Under the pieces are notes generated by a model. It did no database searches and was not told the DNA's origin. It was given only the letters and a program-made list of their open reading frames with translations. This document shows, one piece after another, positions 25,966-35,759 of a stretch of DNA of 64,000 nt (positions within the stretch are counted from its first letter, which is position 1; each line of letters starts with the position of its first letter). Origin of the DNA: Ktedonobacteria bacterium brp13 (GTDB taxonomy: Bacteria > Chloroflexota > Ktedonobacteria > Ktedonobacterales > Ktedonobacteraceae); the NCBI GenBank assembly GCA_015099395.1, contig AP024096.1:3224001-3288000 (forward strand), given 5' to 3'. Both the position numbers and the translations under genes were made by a program.

Positions 25966-28746
25966 ATGGAGGAGCACAAACAGCCAGCTATGAATACCAG
26001 AGACAGCTCCAATCCAACACCAACGCATATTACGGCGAAGCTACCGCCAGATCCACGCGATACAGCGACAGCGACAGCGCAGGGGGGGCAGACAACGACG
26101 AAACTGGCCCCCAATGCGGAAGAGCAGGCAACAACACCGCAGAACGATGCCGCACAACCAGCAGCCCAACAGGCGGCGCCACAGCAGCCAGCCGGACCAA
26201 CCACCACTGATAGCTTACAGCTGACGGTCGTGGAAGGATTCCAGGTTGGACGCGGCTCAGCACGTATCGATCCTAACGATATTGAACGCCTGGGCTGCCA
26301 GCCGGGCGACATTGTGATGATCTCAGGCAATCGTACCACTGCCGCAAGAATCTTGCCGAATGCGGCCGTCGATCGTGGGGAGCAGACGATACGCATGGAT
26401 AGCCAGGTGCGCCAGAATAGCGCATCCGGATTAAGCGAGCGTATAACTATCCGCAAGGCTAGAGTACAGAACGCTGAGAAGATCTCTCTGCTCCCACTCA
26501 GCAGTGGCACGCCGATTCAAGAGAGCGACCTGCAGTATATCGCGCGCTATTTAATCGGGCTGCCTGTCACCATCGGCGACCTGCTACGAGTCGGCACACC
26601 AGGGACAACACCACGCGAGTTTCTGATCATCGGCACCACGCCAGCGACACCATCCTATACATTGCATCGCCGCACAACCGGTGAGCTACCAATCGTCGAA
26701 GAGAGCCCCAGCGCCATCGCTGAGGTAGACGCCGTCATGGTGCGTTCCGAGACGATTGTACGCGCACAGGCACGTGGAGCAGCCAACGGTGGTGCCCCAA
26801 AGCACGTCGGCTACGAAGACATCGGTGGTCTGGGCAAAGAGATCCAGCGTATTCGTGAGATGCTGGAGCTCCCACTCAAATATCCAGCGGTCTTCGATCG
26901 TCTGGGCGTAGAGCCACCAAAGGGCGTCCTACTCTATGGACCTCCTGGCACCGGTAAGACGCTGATCGCACGCGTCGTCGCCTCCGAGACCAACGCAGCC
27001 TTCTTTATTATCAACGGACCAGAGATCATCAATAAGTTCTACGGCGAGAGCGAGCAAAAGCTGCGTAACGTCTTCCAGGAGGCCCAGCGGCGCTCACCGA
27101 GCGTCATCTTCATCGATGAGATCGACGCCCTCGCACCAAAACGAGCCGAGACAGGTGGCGAGGTCGAACGACGTATCGTCGGACAGCTCCTGGCCCTGAT
27201 GGATGGTCTGGAATCCCGTGGACAGATCGTCATTATCGGCGCAACTAATCAACCGAATGCCCTCGATCCAGCAATCCGACGTCCTGGTCGCTTCGATCGC
27301 GAGATAGCGCTACGCGTACCAGACATGCGTGGACGTATGGAGATTTTACATATCCATAGCCGCGACGCAGCCATCTCCAATGACGTAGACGTGCAACGCC
27401 TGGCACAACTCACACCGGGCTTCGTCGGAGCAGACCTCGAAGCGCTCTGTCGCGAGGCCGCCATGAACTCCCTGCGCCGCGTCATGCCGCAGATCGACTA
27501 CCAGCGTGGCTACATCCCCTACGAGATCCTGGTCAATATGAGTATCACCATGGCGGACTTCCAGGCAGCCTTGCGTGAGATCGAACCATCGACGACCCGC
27601 GAAGTCTTCGTCGAAGTCAGCGATACCTCATGGGATGATATCGGTGGTCTCGAATACGTCAAGAATACCCTGACCGAGAGCGTCGAGTGGCCACTACGCT
27701 ATCCCGAAATCTACGAGAACGCAAAAGTTGAACCACCACGCGGCATCATCCTCTCAGGTCCTCCGGGATCTGGTAAGACGCTGCTCGCACGTGCACTCGC
27801 CAATCAATGTGAAGCCAGCTTTATCTCGATCAAGGGGCCAGAACTCCTCTCGAAATGGGTCGGCGAATCTGAGAAAGGGATACGCGAGACGTTCCGGCGC
27901 GCCAAGCAGGCCGCACCGTGTATCGTCTTCTTTGATGAATTGGACGCCCTGGCCCCCAGACGCGGCGGCAACATGAGCGATGGCAGCGTAGGAGATCGCG
28001 TCATCGCGCAGTTACTGACCGAGATGGACGGCATCGAGGGACGCACAGGCGTCATCGTACTGGCCGCAACGAACCGCCCCGACATGATCGATCCGGCGCT
28101 GCTACGTCCTGGTCGTTTCGACCTGGGCATCGAGCTCCAGTATCCGACAGAAGAAGGACGGCGCTCAGTCTTCGAAGTACACCTGCGTGGACGACCCATC
28201 GCCTCTAATGTATCAATCGAGGAACTGGCGCGCGTAACAGAGGGACGCAGCGGTGCCGATATCGAAGCGATCTGTCGCCGAGCAGCGCTGCTCGCCTTGC
28301 GCGCATGGATCTCACCGCGCCTCACCACTGGACAGGTTCAGGTCATTCCAGAGGATCAGGGCGGTCTGGGCACAACGAGCAGCGCCAACGTACCACGTGT
28401 TATCGAAGGGACAAGCAGCGCAACCACCACGGATGCAGCCACGGATGGGCAGACAGCGATATCTATTAACGAACCTAAAGACATCGCTACTGATCACGCG
28501 ACCTCACCGGTCCCTGATAACGCCGGCCCCTTCCAGATACGTTGGGAACACTTCCAGCATGCCATCGACGAACAGAAAGAGCGTTATGGCCAGCAGGAAG
28601 CGGTCGAGCAAGAGCGCAACCGCCAGGAACGCGGTCGACAACGGCTCGTCGACATGGCAGCCGGACACGAGAACGGAGACAACAGCAGCAAACCAGCGCT
28701 GCGTGGTTTCCGCCTCTGGCTGGCGCGTCTGTTTGGATTGGTTTAA
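25966..28746 (+). CDS. CDC48/VAT-type double AAA ATPase
   Basis: A 926-residue protein. A Pro/Gln/Thr-rich leader of about 70 residues is followed by an N-domain (LTVVEGFQVGRGSARID, double-psi barrel) and two AAA modules. D1 has GPPGTGKT at 325-332 and [13 protein letters not shown]2 has GPPGSGKT at 598-605 and FFDELDALAPRR. Both have arginine fingers in RPGRFD. The family unfolds or extracts proteins. An insert near residues 800-850 and a basic C-terminal tail (RLWLARLFGLV) are extra. The ATG follows AAAGGA; an in-frame TTG lies 18 codons upstream. No adaptor or protease gene adjoins it. Confidence 0.93.
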   Translation: MEEHKQPAMNTRDSSNPTPTHITAKLPPDPRDTATATAQGGQTTTKLAPNAEEQATTPQNDAAQPAAQQAAPQQPAGPTTTDSLQLTVVEGFQVGRGSARIDPNDIERLGCQPGDIVMISGNRTTAARILPNAAVDRGEQTIRMDSQVRQNSASGLSERITIRKARVQNAEKISLLPLSSGTPIQESDLQYIARYLIGLPVTIGDLLRVGTPGTTPREFLIIGTTPATPSYTLHRRTTGELPIVEESPSAIAEVDAVMVRSETIVRAQARGAANGGAPKHVGYEDIGGLGKEIQRIREMLELPLKYPAVFDRLGVEPPKGVLLYGPPGTGKTLIARVVASETNAAFFIINGPEIINKFYGESEQKLRNVFQEAQRRSPSVIFIDEIDALAPKRAETGGEVERRIVGQLLALMDGLESRGQIVIIGATNQPNALDPAIRRPGRFDREIALRVPDMRGRMEILHIHSRDAAISNDVDVQRLAQLTPGFVGADLEALCREAAMNSLRRVMPQIDYQRGYIPYEILVNMSITMADFQAALREIEPSTTREVFVEVSDTSWDDIGGLEYVKNTLTESVEWPLRYPEIYENAKVEPPRGIILSGPPGSGKTLLARALANQCEASFISIKGPELLSKWVGESEKGIRETFRRAKQAAPCIVFFDELDALAPRRGGNMSDGSVGDRVIAQLLTEMDGIEGRTGVIVLAATNRPDMIDPALLRPGRFDLGIELQYPTEEGRRSVFEVHLRGRPIASNVSIEELARVTEGRSGADIEAICRRAALLALRAWISPRLTTGQVQVIPEDQGGLGTTSSANVPRVIEGTSSATTTDAATDGQTAISINEPKDIATDHATSPVPDNAGPFQIRWEHFQHAIDEQKERYGQQEAVEQERNRQERGRQRLVDMAAGHENGDNSSKPALRGFRLWLARLFGLV

Positions 28747-28757
28747 ATAGCTAAAGC

Positions 28758-28808
28758 AAAAACGGTGACAAGAATTCGCCCGAATTGAATTCTTGTCACC
28801 GTTTTTTT
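28758..28808 (+). terminator. Rho-independent terminator
   Basis: A 20-bp perfect inverted repeat (28758-28777 with 28787-28806; AACGGTGACAAGAATTC arm) ends in a T-run, 12 bases after the AAA ATPase gene. Confidence 0.95.
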
Positions 28809-29046
28809 AAGAAAACACGTATACTACTTATAAGCCAGCATCTGAATGCCTCTTACATATGGAGAGTCCACCGTAGTTATTACTTCTACTTTGCTTACAC
28901 AATAAGTATTATCAGGCTCTTCAGGCAACAATTTTATGCCAGCATCTGCCAAATGTGGTGCTACCCAATCTACATAGAACGCGTTAAATATAATAATATG
29001 TATATAGTAAATCAATCGCAGCTCATTCGTTGTAGGTACTATCCAC
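28809..29046. other. AT-rich intergenic spacer
   Basis: Between the terminator and the next promoter I see no gene, repeat or RNA fold worth naming. Confidence 0.5.
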
Positions 29047-29075
29047 TTACAATACATAGGTGGCTATGCTATAAT
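29047..29075 (+). promoter_or_regulatory. Promoter of the histidine kinase operon
   Basis: TTACAA, a 17-base spacer and a perfect TATAAT (29070-29075), about 35 bases upstream of the first gene. Confidence 0.75.
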
Positions 29076-29116
29076 AAACAACGGAGAAGGTTTTAAAAAA
29101 GTGAAGGGAGGACACA

Positions 29117-29494
29117 GTGCTACCTATACATGACGACTCCTCTTCAATCTCCCAGGAGCAAATCACTCAGGCTTACCTGAATGCTATCGAGCTCATTGAC
29201 GATCGCGTCACACCCTATCTAGGGAAAGCTACCACACGTGCTCTTGTGCAAGGTGCCGCAACACGAGTTCAAAATACCTATCCTTTTCTCAGTTGTCTTA
29301 CCAATCGTCCTTATACTGATATTGTTCCATCAATCATACACGAACAGCTTAGTGGCATTACAGCACAAGAACTCGTCCAGGGACTGGATGCCTTGCTGCA
29401 GGAGTGTTTCGCAGGGCTACGAGAGCTCACAGGTGATCTCATCGTTCCTCCATTGCATGAAGAAGTTGCTCAGCAGCTACAACAAGCGCAATAA
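29117..29494 (+). CDS. Hypothetical protein in operon with histidine kinase
   Basis: A 125-residue soluble, mostly helical protein starting with GTG behind GGGAGG. It has no motif I recognise; it is rich in Gln/Leu/Ala, and the C-terminal EEVAQQLQQAQ suggests a helix. The kinase gene begins ten bases after its stop, so a partner or modulator of that kinase is the natural guess, without direct support. Confidence 0.8.
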   Translation: MLPIHDDSSSISQEQITQAYLNAIELIDDRVTPYLGKATTRALVQGAATRVQNTYPFLSCLTNRPYTDIVPSIIHEQLSGITAQELVQGLDALLQECFAGLRELTGDLIVPPLHEEVAQQLQQAQ

Positions 29495-29503
29495 GGGAGC
29501 ACC

Positions 29504-31453
29504 ATGGAGAGCAGCCTATCACAAGAGCAAGAGGAATCAGAGGGCTCGCAACAGGTATCTCAGATACCGACAGCAGGGATATTGTCAGCGACCCGACAGA
29601 CACTAGCAACAGCGAAAGCGCAGACACTGGATACACCACAACAAACATTCGATACCATGGAAAAGGCAAAGACCGTACAAGAGCCCAATGGACGGGGTTT
29701 CAGTGCTGAAAGGCTGGCTACACTCCAGCGCGAGCTACAATACCTGAACACCATTGGAAAGCGTTTTGTTGCAGCGATAGATCGTTTTCAAGTGCACCGG
29801 GCACTCCTGGTCACCTTGCAAGAACTCTATAGCTTCTCAGCCTGCTGTATCCTCCTCAAAGGAGAACCCTACGATCTCTTTATTATTCCTTGCTATCCAC
29901 TCAACTCCTCGTTTTTAGAGTCAATGATTCAGCGTATAGCCAGCGCAGCCACGGCTATCAACTTTCCCAGCGTCACCGCTGAACATCTTGCACGCACAGC
30001 CTACTACGATGCACCTGACGATTTAGCGCGCAGACGCTTGCCGCATGAGCTCGCCGGCGCATATATTCAATCCAGCCTGAACGTCCCATTGATCGTCGAG
30101 AACCGCATCATTGGTCTGCTCAGCCTCTTCGACGAGCAAGCAGGGACCTTCGACAAGAATCTCTTGCAGATGACAACAATGATCGCGGATTACGCCGCTG
30201 TAGCGCTCGACAATGTACGACTACACGAACGCGAGAACGCACTCTGGCGCGATGCCGAGCTTGAACGACTGCGGCTGGAATTGATTATCGGTAGTATGGC
30301 CGAAGGGCTGCTGATTACCGATGAACGTGGAGCGATCACCTCGCTTAACGCGTCAGCAGAACAGTTACTCGCCCAGACGCTGACCACGGTCAGAACCGGT
30401 ATCCCTTTAGCGCAACTCGCAGCCACCAGCAACGCTGGATGGCTTTTACGCTTCATCGAGATTATCCAGCAAGCCCTGGCAGGACAGACCGTCAAGAGTC
30501 AGGAACTCGTCGCAGGTAGTGCGAAAGAGCGCGTCCCCCTGACGTTGAGTGTCAGTGCTGCCCCACTAAACGACACCAATGCGCGCGGTCATGGTCGCAC
30601 AATCGGGGTCGTCGTGGTCCTCAATGACATTACATCGAGTAAACAGATCGAGCGTCTCAAGGATGACTTCGTCTCCGTTGTCTCACACGAGCTACGTACG
30701 CCACTGACAGCGATTAAAGGCTATACACAGCACGTAGCACGACGTATAGAACGACGAGTACGCAAGATGCGCGCCAGTGGCGAGATTGCCCTTGAAAGCG
30801 AGCCACCAGAGAGCTATGATCTGCGCAACCTCGCTATCATCCAGAGCCAGGCCGAACATCTGGAACGCCTGGTCAACGATCTGCTGGATCACTCACAGGT
30901 GCAGTATGGGAACCTGCGCCTGCAATATAGCACCTTTGACCTCGCCACCCTCCTGCACGAGACCGCACACTCAATCCAGGCCAGCGCCGAACAGCATACC
31001 ATTACGTTGAAAGTGGAGTGCGAAGAGACAATGGTCAGGGCGGATCGCGTTCGTATCGGGCAGGTTATCGGCAATATTCTGGATAACGCCGTCAAGTACT
31101 CACCCCACGGGGGACAGATCGTTGTCATCTTGCGGATCGAGGACGCGCTGTATTATGTTAGCGTCATAGATCAAGGGATCGGCGTCAGCGCAGAACAATC
31201 TGAACATATCTTTGAACGCTTCTACCGCTTGCATAATACCGCCAGCCAGAACTACTCAGGGATCGGACTGGGGCTCTATGTAGCACGAGCGATCATCGAT
31301 AGTCACGGTGGAGAGATCTCTTTAGTCAGCAAGCAGGGCCTGGGTAGCACCTTCAACTTTACCCTGCCGCTCAAACCAGCATATGTACCGCCGCCGGAAG
31401 GTGATAACGAACCAGCAGGTCCTGAACCTGAACTACAAAGACAGGACCTGTAA
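29504..31453 (+). CDS. GAF-PAS sensor histidine kinase
   Basis: A 649-residue soluble kinase. A low-complexity N-terminus (1-65) is followed by a GAF domain (about 85-240), a PAS domain (about 255-375), a HisKA dimerisation helix with the phospho-acceptor His395 in VVSHELRTP, and a HATPase_c domain (N-box NILDNAVKYSP, G-boxes DQGIGVS and GIGLGLYVA). No membrane segment is seen, so it senses a cytoplasmic or diffusible signal. No cognate response regulator is adjacent. A start codon follows GGGAGC. Confidence 0.93.
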   Translation: MESSLSQEQEESEGSQQVSQIPTAGILSATRQTLATAKAQTLDTPQQTFDTMEKAKTVQEPNGRGFSAERLATLQRELQYLNTIGKRFVAAIDRFQVHRALLVTLQELYSFSACCILLKGEPYDLFIIPCYPLNSSFLESMIQRIASAATAINFPSVTAEHLARTAYYDAPDDLARRRLPHELAGAYIQSSLNVPLIVENRIIGLLSLFDEQAGTFDKNLLQMTTMIADYAAVALDNVRLHERENALWRDAELERLRLELIIGSMAEGLLITDERGAITSLNASAEQLLAQTLTTVRTGIPLAQLAATSNAGWLLRFIEIIQQALAGQTVKSQELVAGSAKERVPLTLSVSAAPLNDTNARGHGRTIGVVVVLNDITSSKQIERLKDDFVSVVSHELRTPLTAIKGYTQHVARRIERRVRKMRASGEIALESEPPESYDLRNLAIIQSQAEHLERLVNDLLDHSQVQYGNLRLQYSTFDLATLLHETAHSIQASAEQHTITLKVECEETMVRADRVRIGQVIGNILDNAVKYSPHGGQIVVILRIEDALYYVSVIDQGIGVSAEQSEHIFERFYRLHNTASQNYSGIGLGLYVARAIIDSHGGEISLVSKQGLGSTFNFTLPLKPAYVPPPEGDNEPAGPEPELQRQDL

Positions 31454-31957
31454 TAACTCGGTGGGGTTCACATCAAAATGTTTGCGCAAATAGCTTTGTC
31501 CAAACGCGGTAAAATGGATACGTGTATACGATGTCCGGAGAAGTTGCATGGTACGGAGTACACGCGCCTCGCCCCAAAGAGGATGGCGCATATCATGGAG
31601 AGCATGATAGAGATTCGAGCAACTTGTAATGCAGATGCCCACAACCAGCACAAAAAGTTTGATAGGCCAACGCTCAGGAATCGTCAATGGACTGATAGAA
31701 GTGAACAGACCAATCCAGAGCAAACACCCTGAGACCAACGCCGGGCAGAGGACATCTAACCAGATAAAGAGCAGTGACGGTTCACGCAACGTCATCAACG
31801 TTATCCCAAAAGGACTCACACCCCAACCGATTACTGGCTCACGTCGCCCTAGCGTAATGAGTACATGGACACATTCACAAAGGACTATCCAGAATACCAG
31901 AAAAACAATCAACCCGAGCGGACTATTGACACGAACGCCACTGAATAAACCTGGCAT
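31433..31957 (-). CDS. Integral membrane protein of unknown function
   Basis: A 174-residue protein with about four hydrophobic segments and a charged C-terminal tail. The first helix contains CECVHVL, which faintly resembles the HExxH helix of M50/DUF3267-like proteins but lacks the full motif. The ATG at 31957 follows GAGGTGA; a GTG three codons earlier is possible. It converges on the histidine kinase and overlaps its end by about 20 bases. Confidence 0.65.
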   Translation of the reverse strand: MPGLFSGVRVNSPLGLIVFLVFWIVLCECVHVLITLGRREPVIGWGVSPFGITLMTLREPSLLFIWLDVLCPALVSGCLLWIGLFTSISPLTIPERWPIKLFVLVVGICITSCSNLYHALHDMRHPLWGEARVLRTMQLLRTSYTRIHFTAFGQSYLRKHFDVNPTELLQVLSL

Positions 31958-32111
31958 GCATCTCACCTCGATAGCAAAATATTGCAGCTAGCTTTCATTG
32001 CAAAAGGGAAAAACTTTCTTCTTCTTCTATTATAAGCAACGAATACCAGTCACGCAATTGTACAGCCTGAATGGATACATGACAAAAGCAGATAGGTCCA
32101 TGAGAGGTACA

Positions 32112-32765
32112 CTACCAACCATCGTCACCAATCAACGGAACAAAGATACAGTCACCCAATGACTGCACCTGCAAACCATCCTCCACATCCTTCGTACGCT
32201 TCACAATCGTCAACGTCTGCTTTAACTGCTCACCAACAGGAACCACCATTAAACCACCGGGAACCAGTTGCGATGCCAGACGCGTAGGGACATGAGGAGC
32301 CGCAGCCGTTACGATAATACGATCAAAAGGCGCATGCTCCGGCCAGCCCAGCGTCCCATCACCGACATGGAGCGCTATATTCTGAATACGCAACGTCTTA
32401 AAACGCCGTGCCGCCTCTTCAGACAACGGTGCATAACGCTCAATACTATACACCTGCGCGCACAACTGAGAAAGGATAGCCGCCTGATAACCAGAGCCTG
32501 TCCCAACCTCAAGTACACGCTCATGTCCCTCCAGGTACAGAGCTTGCGTCATCACACCGACCATCAGTGGCTGCGAGATCGTCTGCCCCAATTGCAAAGG
32601 AAGAGCCTGATTAGAATACGCATACGGCAGAAAAGCATCCTCCACAAAAAAATCACGCGGCACCCGCTCCATGGCCGCGAGCACAGCATCATTATAGACA
32701 CCATAGCGGCGCAAGAATGAAACAAGTTGATGACGTTGTTCTGAAAAATCTGGGTTCATAGCCAT
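32112..32765 (-). CDS. pcm: Protein-L-isoaspartate O-methyltransferase
   Basis: A 217-residue SAM-dependent repair enzyme that methylates isoaspartyl residues in damaged proteins. PCMT signatures are MERVPRDFFV, LGQTISQPLMVGVMTQAL, the SAM motif VLEVGTGSGYQAAILSQL, and the C-terminal FVPLIGDDGW. The start is not certain: ATG at 32765 gives the family-like MAMNPDF; a TTG eleven codons upstream is the other choice, and neither has a strong ribosome site. Stands alone on the minus strand. Confidence 0.93.
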   Translation of the reverse strand: MAMNPDFSEQRHQLVSFLRRYGVYNDAVLAAMERVPRDFFVEDAFLPYAYSNQALPLQLGQTISQPLMVGVMTQALYLEGHERVLEVGTGSGYQAAILSQLCAQVYSIERYAPLSEEAARRFKTLRIQNIALHVGDGTLGWPEHAPFDRIIVTAAAPHVPTRLASQLVPGGLMVVPVGEQLKQTLTIVKRTKDVEDGLQVQSLGDCIFVPLIGDDGW

Positions 32766-32997
32766 CCACGTCAAACGGTAGGGAGACACTACGTACAAAC
32801 GTACAGGCTTACAGACTCACTTACACACAAAAGAACTAGTATTTGTCTCACTATATAACACCGACACATTGAAAATAGCAAACCTACAAAAACGGAACTT
32901 TCCGAGAAGTTGATACGTAATTATGTTGTGGAGAAATAAAGTGGCGTATTGGCAACGCAGCAATATAATAGGAAGTAGTAGCAGAAGAAAAAGCAAA

Positions 32998-33069
32998 TGG
33001 GCGCTACTGGTATCGAACCAGTGACCTCTTCGGTGTGAACGAAGCGCTCTACCGCTGAGCTAAGCGCCC
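32998..33069 (-). tRNA. tRNA-Val (anticodon CAC)
   Basis: A 72-base cloverleaf: acceptor GGGCGCU/AGCGCCC with discriminator A, D-arm GCTCAGCGGTAGAGC, anticodon stem CTTCG/CGAAG with loop TTCACAC (anticodon CAC), and T-arm ACTGGTTCGATACCAGT. CCA is not encoded. Confidence 0.95.
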
Positions 33070-33088
33070 AAGACCTGTGATGGGGATA

Positions 33089-33117
33089 ACTATATCATTA
33101 GTACTTCAGATTGTCAA
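33089..33117 (-). promoter_or_regulatory. tRNA-Val promoter
   Basis: Minus-strand TTGACA (33112-33117), a 17-base spacer and TATAGT (33089-33094), ending about 20 bases before the tRNA. Confidence 0.85.
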
Positions 33118-33275
33118 GCAGTTTGAGTTTGTACATTTGTAAAAGAGCTTTGTTCTATTGCAAAACGTGTACGCAACAATTTGCTTTCCATCCCTTTTAT
33201 TTCCATTCTCATGTACATTTTTAGAGCATGAGAGGCCAATACCTCTCTTATTGACAGAAGAAGAGGCATAAAACA

Positions 33276-34214
33276 ATGACTGGAATCATTGTTGCAGTCG
33301 TGATCATACTGCTCCTGCTTTTTATCATCCCTGCTAGCATGCGCGTTATCCAGCAATACGAGCGTGGTGTCGTGTTTGTTCTGGGCAGGCTGCGCGGTGT
33401 GAGTGGACCGGGACTGATATTCATCCCACCATTTGTCAGTCGCGTTGTGAAAGTAGATCTACGTATTGTTACGATGCAGGTACCTCCCCAGGAGGTCATT
33501 ACCCGCGATAATGTCACTATCCGTGTGGCTGCTGTTATCTACTTCTACGTTGTCAATCCTGAGGCTGCAACGATCAATGTCGTTCATTATGTTGATGCAT
33601 CGATGCAGATCGGTCAGACGACCCTGCGCAATGTCCTCGGACAATCTGATCTGGATGAGCTGCTCGCCTATCGCGAGAAACTGAATACGAGCCTGCAGAC
33701 GATTATCGACCAGCATGTTGAGCGCTGGGGCGTAAAAGTTACCGCAGTCGCGATCAAAGACGTAGAGCTACCTTCTACGATGCAGCGTGCCATGGCAAAA
33801 CAGGCTGAGGCCGAACGTGAGAAACGCGCCAAGATCATCCATGCCGAAGGTGAACTGCAAGCCTCGACACAACTCGCACAGGCAGCCAGTATCATGGCAG
33901 CCCAGCCGAGCGCGATCCAGTTGCGCTATCTGCAAACGCTCACAGAGATCGCCGTCGAGAAAAACTCAACAATCATCTTCCCGTTACCGATGGATATCAT
34001 TGCTCCGATTATAAAGGGACTGGATCATAGCTCGGAGAGCGCTCAGGAACGACCACCCATGCGCCCACTCGCCGTCAGTGACTATCAGAACGCAAATAGC
34101 GCCTATGATCCTCAGGCCGAGCGCTCAGAAGTCAGCCTTAACGAGCAGCTAGAGGCAGCGAAGCAACGCGAGGAAGAGCCAGCGACCGTGACGACAAGAC
34201 CTGAAAATCGTTGA
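33276..34214 (+). CDS. SPFH-domain (stomatin/slipin-like) membrane protein
   Basis: A 312-residue protein. One N-terminal hairpin/transmembrane segment (IIVAVVIILLLLFII) precedes the SPFH domain: RVIQQYERGVVFVLGRLRG, PGLIFIPPF, MQVPPQEVITRDNVTI. A Lys/Glu/Ala coiled coil (AKQAEAEREKRAKIIHAEGE) follows, then a disordered tail. Slipins scaffold membrane microdomains and often pair with NfeD proteases, but no nfeD is next to this copy. Confidence 0.92.
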   Translation: MTGIIVAVVIILLLLFIIPASMRVIQQYERGVVFVLGRLRGVSGPGLIFIPPFVSRVVKVDLRIVTMQVPPQEVITRDNVTIRVAAVIYFYVVNPEAATINVVHYVDASMQIGQTTLRNVLGQSDLDELLAYREKLNTSLQTIIDQHVERWGVKVTAVAIKDVELPSTMQRAMAKQAEAEREKRAKIIHAEGELQASTQLAQAASIMAAQPSAIQLRYLQTLTEIAVEKNSTIIFPLPMDIIAPIIKGLDHSSESAQERPPMRPLAVSDYQNANSAYDPQAERSEVSLNEQLEAAKQREEEPATVTTRPENR

Positions 34215-34230
34215 GTTTAAGGCCACTAGC

Positions 34231-34304
34231 ATTGTTACAATTGTTATACACAGAACAATTGTAACAATCGGCAGGGGAGGCAGATAGGCTGTCTCCCCTG
34301 CTTT
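34231..34304 (+). terminator. Double hairpin terminator after the slipin gene
   Basis: A 15-bp perfect palindrome (34231-34245 with 34254-34268) is followed two bases later by GCAGGGGAG/CTCCCCTGC (34271-34279 with 34293-34301) and TTTA. Confidence 0.7.
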
Positions 34305-34479
34305 ATACGTAATCCCAACCTTCTTCGCTAGAGTTACGTATATTACAGAGAATGCATGTACCTATCTTGATTGTTTTTAAGCCCATACAGTTATCTGTAC
34401 ACACCAGTCTCAGTCTGAAGTACCTTAAAGTGCCAGGTTAAACAACAACAACACAACACAAAGAAGGAGCCCTGGAATA

Positions 34480-34584
34480 ATGAAAAAGACAGTTGCCAAG
34501 TTGGTCATTAGTCTCGTTATCATACCCTTTGTCGCACGAGCTATCCAGAAAAGTCTCTTTTCGCAAGTAGAAAAACATATGTAG
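34480..34584 (+). CDS. 34-residue small membrane protein
   Basis: ATG at 34480 has AAGGAG ten bases upstream. The product begins MKKTVAKLVISLVIIPFVA, one short hydrophobic helix with a Lys-rich N-terminus, and ends with a charged amphipathic stretch. It is isolated between terminators. The ribosome site, length and composition support a real small protein; its function is unknown. Confidence 0.55.
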   Translation: MKKTVAKLVISLVIIPFVARAIQKSLFSQVEKHM

Positions 34585-34646
34585 TCTCGCCTGCTTGTCA
34601 TCAGTCAGATGACGAACAGAGCGTGCTCAGACAACAACAGATGAGA

Positions 34647-34686
34647 AGAAGGGATGCCTCTTATCAAGGGGTGTCCCTTCTTTTTA
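34647..34686 (+). terminator. Rho-independent terminator
   Basis: AGAAGGGA and TCCCTTCT arms with an inner CCTCTT/AAGGGG stem, followed by TTTTTAT; ends the 34-codon gene. Confidence 0.8.
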
Positions 34687-34740
34687 TGGTATACTAAAGA
34701 ATATTGGTATAATTGCCATTCGTTCTTCAGGAGACTTTTT

Positions 34741-35151
34741 ATGGGCGAAAAAACAGAAAAATCGACAACAGAGCCAACCTCTGGTTCGGCTGCGCAGGTA
34801 GCGGCTATACAGACAACGAGTGTCGTACCTGAGAAACATGAAGTACCTGAGCGTGAGCACAGGGAGTCATACGGAACAGCAAAGACCGAGAACCTGCGCG
34901 ATTCAGGTCTCTGGCGGATCATCCTCCCAGCAGCGGTCGTTATTTTTTGTGCAGCATTGGTCATCATTCCACTCGGTATCTTGATCCCTATACTGTATAA
35001 TGCTATTCGTGGGCTGAGCACCGGTACGGCAGAAGGTCAATTGGTCTGGCTCTGGGTGACATTGATCGTTATTGAGATGGGCATAGTTTACATGATTGTG
35101 CGCGGTATCTTCAGAATCTTCCTGACGCAAGCGGGAAACTACCAGCACTAA
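34741..35151 (+). CDS. Two-helix membrane protein with disordered N-terminus
   Basis: A 136-residue protein. The first ~65 residues are polar (Glu/Thr/Ser-rich) and probably disordered; two hydrophobic helices (about 71-92 and 106-124) follow. The ATG at 34741 has AGGAG eight bases upstream; a longer frame starts inside the previous terminator. TATAAT occurs at 34708-34713. No recognised family. Confidence 0.7.
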   Translation: MGEKTEKSTTEPTSGSAAQVAAIQTTSVVPEKHEVPEREHRESYGTAKTENLRDSGLWRIILPAAVVIFCAALVIIPLGILIPILYNAIRGLSTGTAEGQLVWLWVTLIVIEMGIVYMIVRGIFRIFLTQAGNYQH

Positions 35152-35352
35152 GATCTTATTCCGAAACCCAACGCGACTGACGTCGCTAGTGCTATACACT
35201 CAGGTTTTCGGATAAGTAGTAAAGTAATCATGGGTGCCGCAGAGATATGGGAGGACACAAGCTCAGTCCTCCCATATCTCTAGTACACTGGTCGTTAAAG
35301 GACATCTTCAGATGGGCTCTACCGGGTTCTACGAGAGAGAGCAAACGCAAAG

Positions 35353-35613
35353 CTATTTCAAATTGCTCGCCTTGACTGGAACCTGCTGAATCTTCTGTAT
35401 CGATGGTTGTAGCTCTTCTTCAGCGAGCAACAACGCATCCTCCTCACTTTCCTCTGCTAGATATTCTTCGTACTCTTCCTCTTCGTCCTCCGATTGATCA
35501 ATCCATTGGGCCACGTGACCCGCACGCCGGGCGGGACGGCGCATATCGCCCTCGTCATCGTGGAACGAATCACGCCTGTTTGTCGAGTATTTATCGCGAA
35601 TTTTTCCTCTCAT
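35353..35613 (-). CDS. Small acidic hypothetical protein
   Basis: An 86-residue protein with GGAGGTGA just before its ATG. The N-terminal third is Arg/Lys/Asp-rich, the middle carries a Glu run (SEDEEEEYEEYLAEESEED), and the C-terminus is helical. No family recognised. The strong ribosome site is the main support. Confidence 0.65.
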   Translation of the reverse strand: MRGKIRDKYSTNRRDSFHDDEGDMRRPARRAGHVAQWIDQSEDEEEEYEEYLAEESEEDALLLAEEELQPSIQKIQQVPVKASNLK

Positions 35614-35759
35614 GCTTTCACCTCCTCTCCGTTGAGGTTGTGGCTAAACAATACCTGAACATGTGACAATGGTAGATCAAGCAACAATCGTTTTTTTTGT
35701 TCTGTTAGAACCGCACAATTGCGTTGGGGGGGATACAGTAACCCCTCTAAACAATTCAT

